From Synechococcus sp. KORDI-52 (GTDB lineage: Bacteria > Cyanobacteriota > Cyanobacteriia > PCC-6307 > Cyanobiaceae): a stretch of 64,000 nt of DNA. Location: contig NZ_CP006271.1 in NCBI RefSeq assembly GCF_000737595.1, positions 496,001 through 560,000 on the forward strand, given 5' to 3'. Positions 35,096 through 44,323 of this stretch are shown piece after piece. Within the stretch, counting starts at the first letter, position 1. Each line of letters begins with the position of its first letter. The notes beneath the pieces were generated by a model that was given only the letters and a program-made list of their open reading frames with translations, was not told the origin of the DNA and made no database searches. Both the position numbers and the translations under genes were made by a program.

Positions 35096-36637
35096 TCAGG
35101 CGGTTTCGCCTTCGTGCAGGTCTGCGAAGGATCCCTTGGGCTCCTTGAGGAAGAAGAAGCAGAAGAAGGCCACGATCAGACCGGCCACGCCAAGGATCTG
35201 GAAGAAGGCGCTGTTGGAAGCCGCGATCACCTCGGGGGTGGGCTCACCGCCGCCCCCCATCCACATCGGCAGCAGGCTGAAGATGGTCAGGTAGGTCACA
35301 GCACCAACGTTGCCGTAGGCACCGACCAGCCCGGCCACCTGACCGGTGACGCGACGCTTGACCAGGGGCACCAGCGCGAAGGTGGCGCCTTCACCGGACT
35401 GCACGAAGAACGATGCGAGCATGGTGATCACCACCGCCACGGCAATGCCGCTGGTGCCGGAGAAGGTGCCCGGCTTGATCATGCTCATCACCAGGTAGCC
35501 AATGCCGAGGCCGGCGGTGAGGAAGCCCATGGTGTTCTTGCGGCTGCCGACGCTGTCGGAGATCAGACCGCCAGCAGGGCGGGCGATCAGGTTCACGAAG
35601 GCGAAGCAGGAGGCCAGGATTCCGGCCGTGGCCTTCGGCAGATCGAAGGTGGTTTCAAAGAAGGTGGGCAGCATCGAAACCACGGCCAGTTCGGAGCCGA
35701 AGTTCACGATGTAGGTGAGCTCGAGGATCGCCACCTGGCGGAACTCGTAGCGGTCTTCCTTTGGATAGACCTTGTTGCCAAGGATCAGATCGCGGTTGGT
35801 GCGGATGATTCCCCAGGTCTGGAAGGCAAACCAGACGGCAACGGCACCGAGGGCCAGTGGATAGGTGCTTGCGGTGAGGAAGCCCACCTTGGAGAGGCGC
35901 CAGCAGAGGACGCAGAGGATGGCTGCGAAGGGCACGTTCATGCCCAGCAGACCCCAGAAGTCGCGCATGGAGGTGACTTCCAGACCGGCGGTTTTCTCCG
36001 GACGCTGGTACGTCTTGCCGGGGGGGGTGTCGGTGACGTTGAAGAAGTAGAAGCAGCCGTAGATGGCTGAGACGATGCCGGTCAGAGCGATGGCACCGCG
36101 CCAGTTCAGAACAGCGCCGGTGGGCAGTTCGAAACCGCCGGAGAAGGAGAGGAAGCCAGCGAGGGCCACCATCGTGAGGGCGGAGAAGGCGGAGCCGAAG
36201 TTGCCCCAGCCGCCATAGATGCCTTCAGCCAGGCCGATTTCCTTGGGCGGGAACCACTCAGCCACCATGCGGATGCCGATCACGAAGCCGGCGCCGACGA
36301 TGGAGAGCAGCAGACGGGCCACAACCAGCTGGTTGAAGTCCTGAGCGGAGGCGAACAGCAGGCAGGGAATGGCCGAGAACACCAGGATCGAGGAGTAGGT
36401 GATCCGGGGGCCGAATTTGTCCAGGAGCATGCCGATCAGCACGCGCGCCGGAATGGTGAGGGCCACGTTGCAGATGGCCACGGTGCGGATCTGACCAACG
36501 GTCAGTCCCAGGTCCGCTTTCACGGTGGTGGCCAGTGGGGCCAGATTGAACCAGACCACGAAGGTCAGGAAGAAGGCGATCCAGGTCAGGTGAAGGGTTC
36601 GATACCTGCCCTGGAACGACCAGAGGTCGCCAAGCAT
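35096..36637 (-). CDS. nrtP: Nitrate/nitrite permease, NNP-family MFS (NrtP/NapA)
   Basis: 513 residues with 12 hydrophobic segments. The nitrate-signature helices of the NNP family are seen as 'YGGWGNFGSAFSALTMVALAG' in helix 5 and 'GVSV/GNVGAVTYL'-type 'GAYGNVGAVTYLTIF' in helix 11. Marine cyanobacteria commonly use this single-protein high-affinity permease in place of the NrtABCD ABC system. The N-terminus 'MLGDLWSFQGRYRTLHLTWIAFFLTFVVWFN' is typical. A 273-bp gap to mobA (36638-36910) includes GTT-N8-TAC at 36850-36863, a degenerate NtcA half-match, and no convincing ORF. Confidence 0.94.
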   Translation of the reverse strand: MLGDLWSFQGRYRTLHLTWIAFFLTFVVWFNLAPLATTVKADLGLTVGQIRTVAICNVALTIPARVLIGMLLDKFGPRITYSSILVFSAIPCLLFASAQDFNQLVVARLLLSIVGAGFVIGIRMVAEWFPPKEIGLAEGIYGGWGNFGSAFSALTMVALAGFLSFSGGFELPTGAVLNWRGAIALTGIVSAIYGCFYFFNVTDTPPGKTYQRPEKTAGLEVTSMRDFWGLLGMNVPFAAILCVLCWRLSKVGFLTASTYPLALGAVAVWFAFQTWGIIRTNRDLILGNKVYPKEDRYEFRQVAILELTYIVNFGSELAVVSMLPTFFETTFDLPKATAGILASCFAFVNLIARPAGGLISDSVGSRKNTMGFLTAGLGIGYLVMSMIKPGTFSGTSGIAVAVVITMLASFFVQSGEGATFALVPLVKRRVTGQVAGLVGAYGNVGAVTYLTIFSLLPMWMGGGGEPTPEVIAASNSAFFQILGVAGLIVAFFCFFFLKEPKGSFADLHEGETA

Positions 36638-36910
36638 TGAGGAGAAGAGAGGGAGCCTCGGGCTTCAAAACGAAGGGTGCCCGGGGATGGCAAAACGGTC
36701 GGAAAGAGAATCCGTTTGACAAATGCAGTAAATCAATTCGTCAGGCCCGTGTTTGGTTTGATTGGTTACCGATTTGTGTTTTTGTGTTGCCAAGCAAACA
36801 TCAACGGGGCTGATTGATTGGATCAGTTGTTCTTTTCCGCAATGATTTGGTAGCGGTTGCAACTTTTGTGGGTTGTTGGGCTCCGCTGGTGCAGATTGTT
36901 GGTCGGCGAT

Positions 36911-37495
36911 GTGAATCAAGGCTTGCGGGTTTGTTTGCTCAGTGGCGGAAGCAGCCGTCGCATGGGGCGTGACAAGGCGCTGTTGCCGCATCCCTCCGGT
37001 GGTGTGTGGCTCACGGTCTTGGTCGACCAGTTGTTGCCCCTAGGTCATCCGGTGGAGGTGTTGAGTCGTCATGACGAGCACGCCGAGCTGCTGGCCCATC
37101 GGCCCGGATGTTCCGTGCTGTTGGAGCCCCCCCCTTGGAATGGCCCCCTGCAGGCGTTGGCCAAAGTGCTGTCTCCGATGCCGGGCGAGGCCTTGCTGGT
37201 GCTGCCGGTGGACATGCCCTGTTTGCGCACCGCCGTTGTCCAGCAGCTCATCGCAGCCTGGAATAACGCCCCGGAGCAAGCAGCGGTGGCTCATGACGGG
37301 CAACGGCTCCAGCCGTTGCTGGCGGTGATTCCTTCAGGCTCCCCTTTTCGCTCCTGCCTGGATGAGCAACTGCAACGCGGAGAGTTGCGCTGGATGGACT
37401 GGTTGACCAGGGTCCCCCATCAAAGGGTTCCCTTGCCTGCGGAAGCTCTGTTGAATGCCAATTGCCCTGCAGATCTGGCAGCGTTGGAGGGATGA
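36911..37495 (+). CDS. mobA: Molybdenum cofactor guanylyltransferase
   Basis: Transfers GMP to molybdopterin to form the MGD cofactor required by NarB. About 194 residues. The nucleotidyltransferase start 'CLLSGGSSRRMGRDKALL' has the GTP-binding G-G-x-S-x-R-M-G-x-D-K motif. 'LLVLPVDMPCLR' supplies the metal-binding Asp. GTG 36911 is chosen because homologues begin a few residues before the motif; the frame is open to 36857. Its stop overlaps the moaA start (ATGA). Confidence 0.93.
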   Translation: MNQGLRVCLLSGGSSRRMGRDKALLPHPSGGVWLTVLVDQLLPLGHPVEVLSRHDEHAELLAHRPGCSVLLEPPPWNGPLQALAKVLSPMPGEALLVLPVDMPCLRTAVVQQLIAAWNNAPEQAAVAHDGQRLQPLLAVIPSGSPFRSCLDEQLQRGELRWMDWLTRVPHQRVPLPAEALLNANCPADLAALEG

Positions 37496-38535
37496 GCATC
37501 CCGCTGCCGCTCGCAGATCGTTTCAACCGGCCCCTTGGGGTGCTGCGGCTGTCGCTTACGGCCCGTTGCAATCTCGCTTGTCCGTACTGCTGTCCGGATG
37601 TGGAGGAGCCCCCGGGCCTGCTCACGCTTGATCAGCAGCTGCGCGTGATTCGTGTGGCTGCGCGCCTTGGGGCACAAACACTCCGGCTTACCGGTGGAGA
37701 GCCCTTGTTGAGCCGGCGTTTGTTGCCGTTGCTGGAGGCGGTGGCGCAGGCCCGGCGGGATCGCTCAGATCCGATGGCTGGTCTTCAGGCCGTGGCGCTC
37801 ACCAGCAACGGGGTGCTGTTGTCGGAATCGATGGCGCGGGCATTGCGTACCGCAGGGCTGGATCGCATCACCATCAGCCTGGATGCAGTGGAAGGGGAGG
37901 CAGCGGCGCGCATGGCTGGTCTCCAGGGTGGGGCTCTTGCTGGGGATCGCCTGGTCCGCCAGGTGCAGGACGGTATCGCGGCGGCCCGTGCCGCTGGTTT
38001 TGATCCCTCACGCGGTGAGCTCAAGCTCAATGCCGTGATCCAACGGGGGAGGAATGACGATCAGCTGTTGCCTTTGGCCGATTTGGCGCGGCAGCAGGGG
38101 ATGGAGCTGCGTTTGATCGAATACATGGATGTGGGCAGCCGCAACCAGTGGACGCTGGACCAGGTGCTGCCGGCGGCTCAGATGGTGGAGCGCATTCATG
38201 CCCGCTGGCCCCTTGAAGCCCTTGGGCGCCCCAGGGGTGGGACGGCCCGGCGTTGGAGCTATGGCGATGGCGCCGGATCCATCGGTGTGATCGCCTCCAT
38301 CAGTGAGCCGTTCTGCGGGGATTGCAACCGGTTGCGTGTCACCGCCGATGGCCAGGCGTTCACCTGCCTGTTCTCCGCTGATGGCACGGATCTCAAGCCC
38401 GCGCTCGCGTCGGAGCTTCAGCTTGAGCAGGCCATGCGCCAGCTCTGGCAGCGACGCCAGGACCGCTACAGCGAGGAGCGTGATCCATCCGCCGCTGCGT
38501 CTACCCATGCGGAAATGGCGTATCTAGGGGGCTGA
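37492..38535 (+). CDS. moaA: GTP 3',8-cyclase MoaA
   Basis: Radical SAM enzyme that starts molybdopterin synthesis from GTP. About 347 residues from ATG 37492. 'LTARCNLACPYCCPD' holds the CxxxCxxC SAM cluster, 'TLRLTGGEPLLSRR' the SAM-binding GGE motif, and 'FCGDCNRLRVTADGQAFTCLF' the three cysteines of the C-terminal substrate cluster. The C-terminus lacks the usual terminal Gly-Gly pair at the exact end ('YLGG' is present, so a GG tail does exist). It overlaps mobA by 4 bp. Confidence 0.96.
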   Translation: MSIPLPLADRFNRPLGVLRLSLTARCNLACPYCCPDVEEPPGLLTLDQQLRVIRVAARLGAQTLRLTGGEPLLSRRLLPLLEAVAQARRDRSDPMAGLQAVALTSNGVLLSESMARALRTAGLDRITISLDAVEGEAAARMAGLQGGALAGDRLVRQVQDGIAAARAAGFDPSRGELKLNAVIQRGRNDDQLLPLADLARQQGMELRLIEYMDVGSRNQWTLDQVLPAAQMVERIHARWPLEALGRPRGGTARRWSYGDGAGSIGVIASISEPFCGDCNRLRVTADGQAFTCLFSADGTDLKPALASELQLEQAMRQLWQRRQDRYSEERDPSAAASTHAEMAYLGG

Positions 38536-38614
38536 ACCGTTGTGATCGTCACCGTTTTTGCGTTGTGGTCTCGGTACAACAGGGCAGCTGAAGGGTCCAG
38601 AAGGATCCATCGAC

Positions 38615-39106
38615 ATGTTTGAACTGCTGGCCTACGAGCGCTTCCGCGATACCCCGTCGGTTCGTTTTTTCGACGTCACCGTGGATAGCTCGAATGCGCG
38701 CGACCTGGTGATTCACAGCGGCCCGGCGGTGTCGCCCCCCAACGACCCTGAGAGCGGCGCGTGGCAGTTCTATTTGCATCCTCATCAGGAAGACAATCTG
38801 CTGGCGGCCAGTGGGGGCAGAACCTTCTTTTTGGTGAACCTGGCCTGGGAGCAGCCGTTCCACATCGTTCGTCTCGAGAGCGGTGGTGACATCCTTCGCA
38901 TCCCTCCTGGCACCTTCCACCGTTCGATCTCCGATCCCGATGGTTCCGTCGTTCTGAACCAGGCGGTTCGTGAGGACGGCGCTTCTCTGGTAAGGGAATT
39001 CCGCGTTTACAACAGCGCCGAGATCCCGGCCTTGATGGCAGCCACCCACAGCTCGGCGCCGAAGCCTCAGTTGCACGGGGTGGAACCGTTGCTTCAGGCG
39101 GCCTGA
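38615..39106 (+). CDS. Cupin-fold hypothetical protein
   Basis: About 163 residues from ATG 38615. 'WQFYLHPHQEDNLLAASGGR' and 'VRLESGGDILRIPPGTFHRSI' correspond to the two cupin motifs. The first has His-x-His-x-x-Glu metal ligands and the second the Pro-x-x-x-x-His ligand, so a metal site is probably intact. The substrate is unknown, and cyanobacterial members lack characterisation. The 3' end overlaps the convergent transglutaminase gene by 13 bp. Confidence 0.7.
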   Translation: MFELLAYERFRDTPSVRFFDVTVDSSNARDLVIHSGPAVSPPNDPESGAWQFYLHPHQEDNLLAASGGRTFFLVNLAWEQPFHIVRLESGGDILRIPPGTFHRSISDPDGSVVLNQAVREDGASLVREFRVYNSAEIPALMAATHSSAPKPQLHGVEPLLQAA

Positions 39107-39993
39107 AGCAGGTTGCGTGAGGAGGTTCCCATCCCGGAAGCTTCCTCGGTGATCTGAATCTGCCAGTTCAGTTCACTGTTTGTTTCGGGGGGGCCGCTGA
39201 AGCTGCCGCTCACGGCTGCGGTGAGTTCCGGTTTGGACGAGGTGGCCAGCACCACATAGCGCTCGTTGACTTCCATGCCGGCACTGGGGTCAAAGCCCCG
39301 CCAGCCCGCTCCCGGCAGGTAAACCTCCGCCCAGGCATGCAGGTCGTAGTCCTTCGGGGGAGGCTGCTGCAGTTGATAGCCGCTCACGAAGCGGGCGGGG
39401 AGACCCACCACGCGGCAGCAGGCCACCATCAGCATGGCCAGATCACGGCAGGAGCCGATCCGCTCGCGCAGGGTGCGACCCGCCGGCCAGGCGGGTCCCA
39501 CATGGCGTTGGGTGTATTTCACCCGCTCTTGAATCAGTTCAATCAGTTGCTTCAGAAAAGCCAGGGTCTGCTGGTTGCTGCCCATCAGGGCTTCCTGGGT
39601 GAGGTCGATGGCCGCGGGTTCGTGCTGGCCGTTGGGCAACCAGCCCTCCAGGGCCCCCTGCAGGTCGCTGTTGAGTTGGCCGCGTGGGTAGGGCAGGGGC
39701 GGTTCCAGTCCGTTGAAGCAGCTCTCCAGCAGGGGTGCTGGCCGGGTCTCCACCAGGCTGCGGGCCTCAAAGACCAATTCATCGGTGCTGCCGAGAAAAC
39801 GCAGCCGTTGGATTTCGTCGCCGCTGGCGGCCACCAGTTCCCGACGTTGCTCCGGTTCCGGCAGCACGCTGAGCTGATGCTCCAGCAGGGTCTGAAACCC
39901 CTGACCTCGAGGCCTCAGACACAGGCGATGTTCCCCAAGGAAAACGGGGGCCTCATACCGATACGTCAGGCGGTGAACGATGAGAGCACGCAT
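39094..39993 (-). CDS. Transglutaminase-like cysteine peptidase-fold protein
   Basis: 299 residues. The N-terminal beta domain starts 'HRLTYRYEAPVFLGEHRLCLRP', the usual bacterial transglutaminase N-terminal region. The catalytic triad lies in 'RIGSCRDLAMLMVACCRVVG' (Cys), 'LHAWAEVYLPGAGW' (His) and 'RGFDPSAGMEV' (Asp). It is the last of three overlapping leftward genes with alpha-E and ATP-grasp proteins, a widely conserved trio predicted to make or modify a peptide-like product. Substrate is unknown. Confidence 0.88.
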   Translation of the reverse strand: MRALIVHRLTYRYEAPVFLGEHRLCLRPRGQGFQTLLEHQLSVLPEPEQRRELVAASGDEIQRLRFLGSTDELVFEARSLVETRPAPLLESCFNGLEPPLPYPRGQLNSDLQGALEGWLPNGQHEPAAIDLTQEALMGSNQQTLAFLKQLIELIQERVKYTQRHVGPAWPAGRTLRERIGSCRDLAMLMVACCRVVGLPARFVSGYQLQQPPPKDYDLHAWAEVYLPGAGWRGFDPSAGMEVNERYVVLATSSKPELTAAVSGSFSGPPETNSELNWQIQITEEASGMGTSSRNLLQAA

Positions 39994-40961
39994 GCGGGAT
40001 CGGTGGGGGTGGAACGGAGGTCGGCGCTGGTGAAGTAGCGGGTCTGGATCAGGGTGTGGAGTTGGTTGAGGTCCTGCTGAAGCTGGTCAATGGCTTCATG
40101 CAGACCGGCTTCGATCAGGTTGTCGATCCGCACATAGCTCCAACGGGCTAGGAGCTGTCCCCGCAAGCAGTCGAGGTCATCCGGCGTGTCTGGGCTCGGA
40201 TGCTGCTGGATCTGTTGCAAGGTGTCGCTGATGCCCTGCAGGCAGTACCGCACCGAGCGAGGAAAGATGGGGTCCAGCAGCAAAAAGCGGGCCACGGAGG
40301 CAGGGCTGATCGCGTGCTGCCTGCTCTGGCGGTACATCTGATAAGCCCCAGCTGTGCGCAGCAGGGTGATCCATTGCAGTTCATCCAGCACGCCGCCAAC
40401 CTCCTCAGGGGAGGGCAGTAGCAGGAAATATTTGACGTCGAGGATGCGGGAGGTTTTGTCGGCGCGTTCGATCAAACGCCCCAGCTGACTGAACAGCCAG
40501 CTGAGATCACGGCTCAAGGTGGTGTCGGTGATCCCGTACACAAGCTGGCAGCCGCGGCGGATGATCCGCAGTTGCTCCTGCACCGGTTCCCGCCAAATGT
40601 CTTCGTCCTCCTGAAGGCTCCAGTGCAGATCATTGATCTGCTCCCACATCTCCGTGGTGATCACATCCCTGATCTGCCGTGCGTTTTCCCGCGCCATCGC
40701 AATGCAACTCACGATGCTGTTGGGATTGCTGCGGTCTAGCAGTAGGAAGCGCACCACCTGTTTGGGCGTGGTATCGGGATAGGTCGTATCGAAGCGGTGG
40801 CGATCCCCCGTCACCTCCACCAGCGGCAGCCACGGTTCGGCGCTGCCCGGAGGACAGTCCAGCGCCATCGCTTCACTCACTTCTAGAAAGCGCGAGATGT
40901 TTTCGGCGCGTTCCAGGTAGCGGTTGATCCAGTAAAGCGAATCGGCAACGCGACTCAGCAC
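39966..40961 (-). CDS. Alpha-E domain protein
   Basis: 331 residues, almost entirely helical. 'MLSRVADSLYWINRYLERAENISRFLEV' is the diagnostic N-terminus of the alpha-E family, and 'RRGCQLVYGITDTTLSRDLSWLF' and 'YVRIDNLIEAGLHEAIDQL' follow. Its function is unknown, but it is nearly always next to circularly permuted ATP-grasp and transglutaminase genes. It overlaps both: 7 bp with the upstream ATP-grasp gene and 28 bp with the transglutaminase gene. Confidence 0.92.
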   Translation of the reverse strand: MLSRVADSLYWINRYLERAENISRFLEVSEAMALDCPPGSAEPWLPLVEVTGDRHRFDTTYPDTTPKQVVRFLLLDRSNPNSIVSCIAMARENARQIRDVITTEMWEQINDLHWSLQEDEDIWREPVQEQLRIIRRGCQLVYGITDTTLSRDLSWLFSQLGRLIERADKTSRILDVKYFLLLPSPEEVGGVLDELQWITLLRTAGAYQMYRQSRQHAISPASVARFLLLDPIFPRSVRYCLQGISDTLQQIQQHPSPDTPDDLDCLRGQLLARWSYVRIDNLIEAGLHEAIDQLQQDLNQLHTLIQTRYFTSADLRSTPTDPACVLSSFTA

Positions 40962-42430
40962 GGCACAGCCTCCTGGGGTTGCGGTGCTGCCATCGGTTGG
41001 TCGTCGACGATCCAGGTGTCCTTGCAGCCGCCTCCCTGGGACGAATTCACCACCAGCGAGCCCCGCTTGAGGGCCACGCGCGTCAGTCCGCCTGGGCTGA
41101 CCCAGTTGCTTGCGCCGCGCAGCACGTAGGGGCGCAGATCCACGTGGCAGGGGTAGAGCTCTCCGTCACTGAGGGACGGCACGGTGGAGAGTTGCAGCGT
41201 GGGCTGCGCGATGAAGTTGCGGGGATTCGCACGGATCTTCGTGTCGAAGTCCGCCAGCTCCGATCGGCTGGCCTGGGGCCCGATCAGCATTCCGTAGCCT
41301 CCGGCTTCCGCCACTGATTTCACCACCAGTTGTTCGAGGTGTTCGAGCACATAGAGCCGATCGTCTGGCCGGGCACAGAGGTAGGTGGGGACGTTCTCGA
41401 TGATCGGCTCCTCATCGAGGTAGTAGCGGATCATTGCCGGCACGTGGGCATAGATCAGCTTGTCGTCGGCGATGCCGGTGCCAGGGGCGTTGGCGATGGC
41501 GACCCGTCCTTGCCGCAGCACGTCGATGAGGCCCGGCACCCCCAGCATCGAGTCCTTGCGGAACACGGTGGGATCAAGAAAATCATCGTCGATGCGGCGG
41601 TAAATCACATCCACGGGCTTGAGGCCGTTGGTGCTGCGCATCCACACCCGGCCGCCTTCGCATACCAGATCGCGCCCCTCCACCAGGTGAATGCCCATTT
41701 CTTGGGCCAGATAGCTGTGTTCGAAATAGGCACTGTTGAACACCCCGGGCGTCAGGATCGCCACGCGGGGGGCGTCACTCCAGGGCGCCAGGTCCTGAAG
41801 GGTGCGCAGCAGATGGGAGGGATAGTCGTCGATCGGTTGAACGGCACGTCCTTCAAATAGGCCAGAGAACAACCGCTTCATCACCCGACGGTTCTCGAGG
41901 AAATAGGCCACCCCCGACGGACAGCGCAGGTTGTCTTCCAACACCCGCCAGGTGCCATTGCCGTCGCGGATCAGGTCGAGCCCGGAGATGTGGCACCAGC
42001 GGTTGAGCGGCAGGCTGATGCCCTGCATCTGAGGTCGCCAACCGGAGGAACTTTCAACGTCTTCCCGTGGGATCACTCCGTCGTTGAGGATCTGCTGGGG
42101 GCCATAGATGTCAGCGAGGAAGCGGTCGATGGCTTCCAGGCGTTGCAGCAGTCCCTGCTCCAGGGTGATCCAGTCGCTGCGGCCGATCAGCCGAGGCAAG
42201 GGATCGAAGGGGAGAATTCGTTCGCTGCCTTTGAGCCCGGAATCGTTGAGGCGGAAGGTGGCGCCAAGGCGACGCAGCAGCTGGCTGGCTGAGGCATGGC
42301 TGCGGTTGAGCTCGGGCAATCCCATCTGCCCTAGTGATGCGAGTAGTGGGGCAAGATCGGCGCGCGGCCTGGCCGTTTCGCTGCAGAAATATTCGTCGAA
42401 GCCGACCGTGGGTTTGTAGTCGGTGAACAT
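40955..42430 (-). CDS. Circularly permuted ATP-grasp protein
   Basis: About 491 residues from ATG 42430; the longer frame to 42499 adds unlikely sequence. 'YFLENRRVMKRLFSGLFEG', 'ILTPGVFNSAYFEHSYLAQEMGI' and 'VKSVAEAGGYGMLIGP' are typical of the DUF404/DUF407 permuted ATP-grasp family. Such enzymes are expected to form amide bonds through an acyl-phosphate. The carboxylate and amine partners are unknown. The overlapping alpha-E gene and transglutaminase gene suggest one multi-step peptide synthesis or modification pathway. Confidence 0.9.
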   Translation of the reverse strand: MFTDYKPTVGFDEYFCSETARPRADLAPLLASLGQMGLPELNRSHASASQLLRRLGATFRLNDSGLKGSERILPFDPLPRLIGRSDWITLEQGLLQRLEAIDRFLADIYGPQQILNDGVIPREDVESSSGWRPQMQGISLPLNRWCHISGLDLIRDGNGTWRVLEDNLRCPSGVAYFLENRRVMKRLFSGLFEGRAVQPIDDYPSHLLRTLQDLAPWSDAPRVAILTPGVFNSAYFEHSYLAQEMGIHLVEGRDLVCEGGRVWMRSTNGLKPVDVIYRRIDDDFLDPTVFRKDSMLGVPGLIDVLRQGRVAIANAPGTGIADDKLIYAHVPAMIRYYLDEEPIIENVPTYLCARPDDRLYVLEHLEQLVVKSVAEAGGYGMLIGPQASRSELADFDTKIRANPRNFIAQPTLQLSTVPSLSDGELYPCHVDLRPYVLRGASNWVSPGGLTRVALKRGSLVVNSSQGGGCKDTWIVDDQPMAAPQPQEAVPC

Positions 42431-42631
42431 CCTTGTCGCGCAAGCCGGGCGTATCCAAGGCGTCGCCCCACTCCACTTCGGGTGGTGGTTGCTACACATT
42501 CCGCAATTTCAGGCGATCGGACGCTGATCGCCTGTTGTTTGAGTATCCGAAGGCACCTGAATGGAGGGCAAAGGGCCAGGGCCTGCTGCCCCCTTTGCTT
42601 ATCTGTTTCTGGAGTTCAAACACTCTTCGCC

Positions 42632-42757
42632 TTGGATGAATTGCTCTGGGCGCGTCTGATCTTTGCCCTTGGTGCCGTTGTGACTGCGGCGACGGTGGTG
42701 ATGATTCTGCGCGGACACATGTATTGGAACCGCAGGGGGTCGACGGATGCCCGCTGA
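42632..42757 (+). CDS. Small one-helix membrane protein upstream of the symporter
   Basis: A 41-residue product from TTG 42632, ending 11 bp inside the symporter gene. 'LLWARLIFALGAVVTAATVV' plus Met-Ile-Leu is a single membrane helix. It is followed by a positive tail 'RGHMYWNRRGSTDAR', so the tail probably faces the cytosol. The frame stays open to 42482, but the upstream sequence is not protein-like. No family is recognised. Overlap with the symporter start suggests coupled translation of a transporter partner. The 42500-42631 gap shows no clear promoter. Confidence 0.5.
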   Translation: MDELLWARLIFALGAVVTAATVVMILRGHMYWNRRGSTDAR

Positions 42758-44177
42758 CTCGGTTCCCTTCCTTCAGCCCGGGATCGCCTGGGCGTTGGTG
42801 GTGCTGTTCTCTGTTCTCTGGGTGGCGCTGGGGATTGCCTGGGGCAGGCGCGGTCAAGGCAATGCCGACGACTACATGCTGGCGGGGCGCAACATCGGGC
42901 TGGCTCTGAGTACGGCCACGTTGATGGCCTCCTGGGTCACCGGCAACACCACCCTGCTTGCCCCTGAATTCGGCTACAAAACCGGCCTCTGGGGCATGTT
43001 CAGCTATGCCCTGGCTGGGCTTGGCCTGATTCTGTTCGCCCCCCTGGCCTCGCGGATCAAGCAGTTGATGCCCAACGGGCGCACCAGCGGCGACTTCATC
43101 CGTTTGCGGTACGGACGACTGGCCTGGTGGGTGTTCATGCTGATCACCGCGATCTACACCCTGGGCTTTCTGATGACCCAGGCGATGGGTGCTGGCTTGC
43201 TGCTGCAGGCCCTTTCAGGCTTCGACTACCACGTGGGAATGGTGGTGGTGATTGGTGTTGCCACCGTCTACACCCTCTTCGGCGGAATGCGGGCTGTGAT
43301 CGGCACCGATTTCATCCAGTCGCTGTTGATCATGGTGCTGCTGGCGGTGGTGGCGGTGCTTGCCTTCCGTCAATTCCCGATGCCCGAGGTGCATGCCTCT
43401 TTGCTGGCCCAGCATCCTGATCGGCTTGATCTGTTGCTGCCGGCGGGCTTGTTGATCGCCTGGAATTCCGCCCTCTTTTCGATGGGCGAGGTGTTTCACA
43501 ACAACATTTGGTGGTCCAGGGTTTTCGCCAGTCGGCGCTCGGTGGTGATGACGTCCTTCGTGTTGGGGGGAATCGCCTGGATGAGCGTGCCGATGGTGAC
43601 GGGCTCCATTGGCCTGGTGGCCCTGGCCCGTGAGTTGCCTCTCGAGCAGGTGAACATGGTGTTCCCTGTGATGGCAGCCGATCTGCTCGGGGCCGGCGGC
43701 GCGGCCTTGGTGTTTGTGGTGGTGTTTGCCTCGCTTACTTCCACCTTGGATTCGTTGCTGGCATCTACTGCCGATCTGTTGGCGGAGGATGTGTACTTCC
43801 GCCTGTTGCGGCCCCAGGCCAGCGACCTGCAGCTCAAGCAGGCGGCGCGGCTGATGGTGGTGGGATTGGCCGTCGTCACCCTGGCGCTGTCCTGGCCGCG
43901 GCTGGATTCGCTGGCGTCGGTGCTGTTCTTCACCGGTGCCCTGGTGGCCTCCACGGTCTGGCCTGTGGCATGTGGGCTCTACTGGCGTACGGCCAACCGC
44001 ACCGCTGCCATTGCGGCCATGCTCGCCGGCAGCGTTGTGGGCCTGCTCGCCTATGTGCTGATCGCGCCCTACTGCGCTGCTGTGTTTTCGGCGGCCGTGT
44101 CGGCGGTTGTGATGCTGATGGGCAGTCGGTTTTGGCCGGAACGCTTCGACTTCACCTTGCTGCAGGAGGAGGGATGA
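42747..44177 (+). CDS. Sodium:solute symporter family transporter, substrate unknown
   Basis: 476 residues with about 13 helices. 'ADDYMLAGRNIGLALSTATLMASWVTGNTT' and 'GGMRAVIGTDFIQSLLIMVLL' are SSS family signatures, and 'ASLTSTLDSLLASTADLLAEDVY' is the conserved helix-8/9 Na+-site region with Ser/Thr pairs. The overall look is nearest to Dur3-like urea or polyamine symporters, but that is an impression and not a call. It is flanked by two tiny membrane proteins that overlap its start and stop. The nearby carbamoyltransferase, AsnB and hydrolase genes suggest a nitrogenous substrate. Confidence 0.88.
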   Translation: MPADSVPFLQPGIAWALVVLFSVLWVALGIAWGRRGQGNADDYMLAGRNIGLALSTATLMASWVTGNTTLLAPEFGYKTGLWGMFSYALAGLGLILFAPLASRIKQLMPNGRTSGDFIRLRYGRLAWWVFMLITAIYTLGFLMTQAMGAGLLLQALSGFDYHVGMVVVIGVATVYTLFGGMRAVIGTDFIQSLLIMVLLAVVAVLAFRQFPMPEVHASLLAQHPDRLDLLLPAGLLIAWNSALFSMGEVFHNNIWWSRVFASRRSVVMTSFVLGGIAWMSVPMVTGSIGLVALARELPLEQVNMVFPVMAADLLGAGGAALVFVVVFASLTSTLDSLLASTADLLAEDVYFRLLRPQASDLQLKQAARLMVVGLAVVTLALSWPRLDSLASVLFFTGALVASTVWPVACGLYWRTANRTAAIAAMLAGSVVGLLAYVLIAPYCAAVFSAAVSAVVMLMGSRFWPERFDFTLLQEEG

Positions 44178-44323
44178 TCCAAACAGTTCCTGTGATGGCT
44201 GGCCTCGTTGGTCTGTCGGGCTTTCAGTTTTTGCTGGTGGCCAGTCAGTTCGCCCTGGTGCTGTCGGTGCTCGTGTTGCTGCTGATCTGGTGGGTGGAGT
44301 GGCGCAATGGCCGGGTTTGGTGA
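44174..44323 (+). CDS. Small one-helix membrane protein downstream of the symporter
   Basis: A 49-residue product whose ATG overlaps the symporter stop by 4 bp (ATGA). One long hydrophobic segment, 'FQFLLVASQFALVLSVLVLL' plus Leu-Ile-Trp-Trp, ends in 'VEWRNGRVW'. The Arg after the helix suggests a cytosolic C-terminus. No family is recognised. Together with the upstream mini-protein it frames the transporter; accessory subunit is the simplest idea. Confidence 0.6.
   Translation: MIQTVPVMAGLVGLSGFQFLLVASQFALVLSVLVLLLIWWVEWRNGRVW

Noticed and set aside
35006-36070. 354-codon frame antisense to the nitrate permease gene
   Set aside because: Low-complexity Gly/Glu/His product; it is a shadow of a membrane protein gene.
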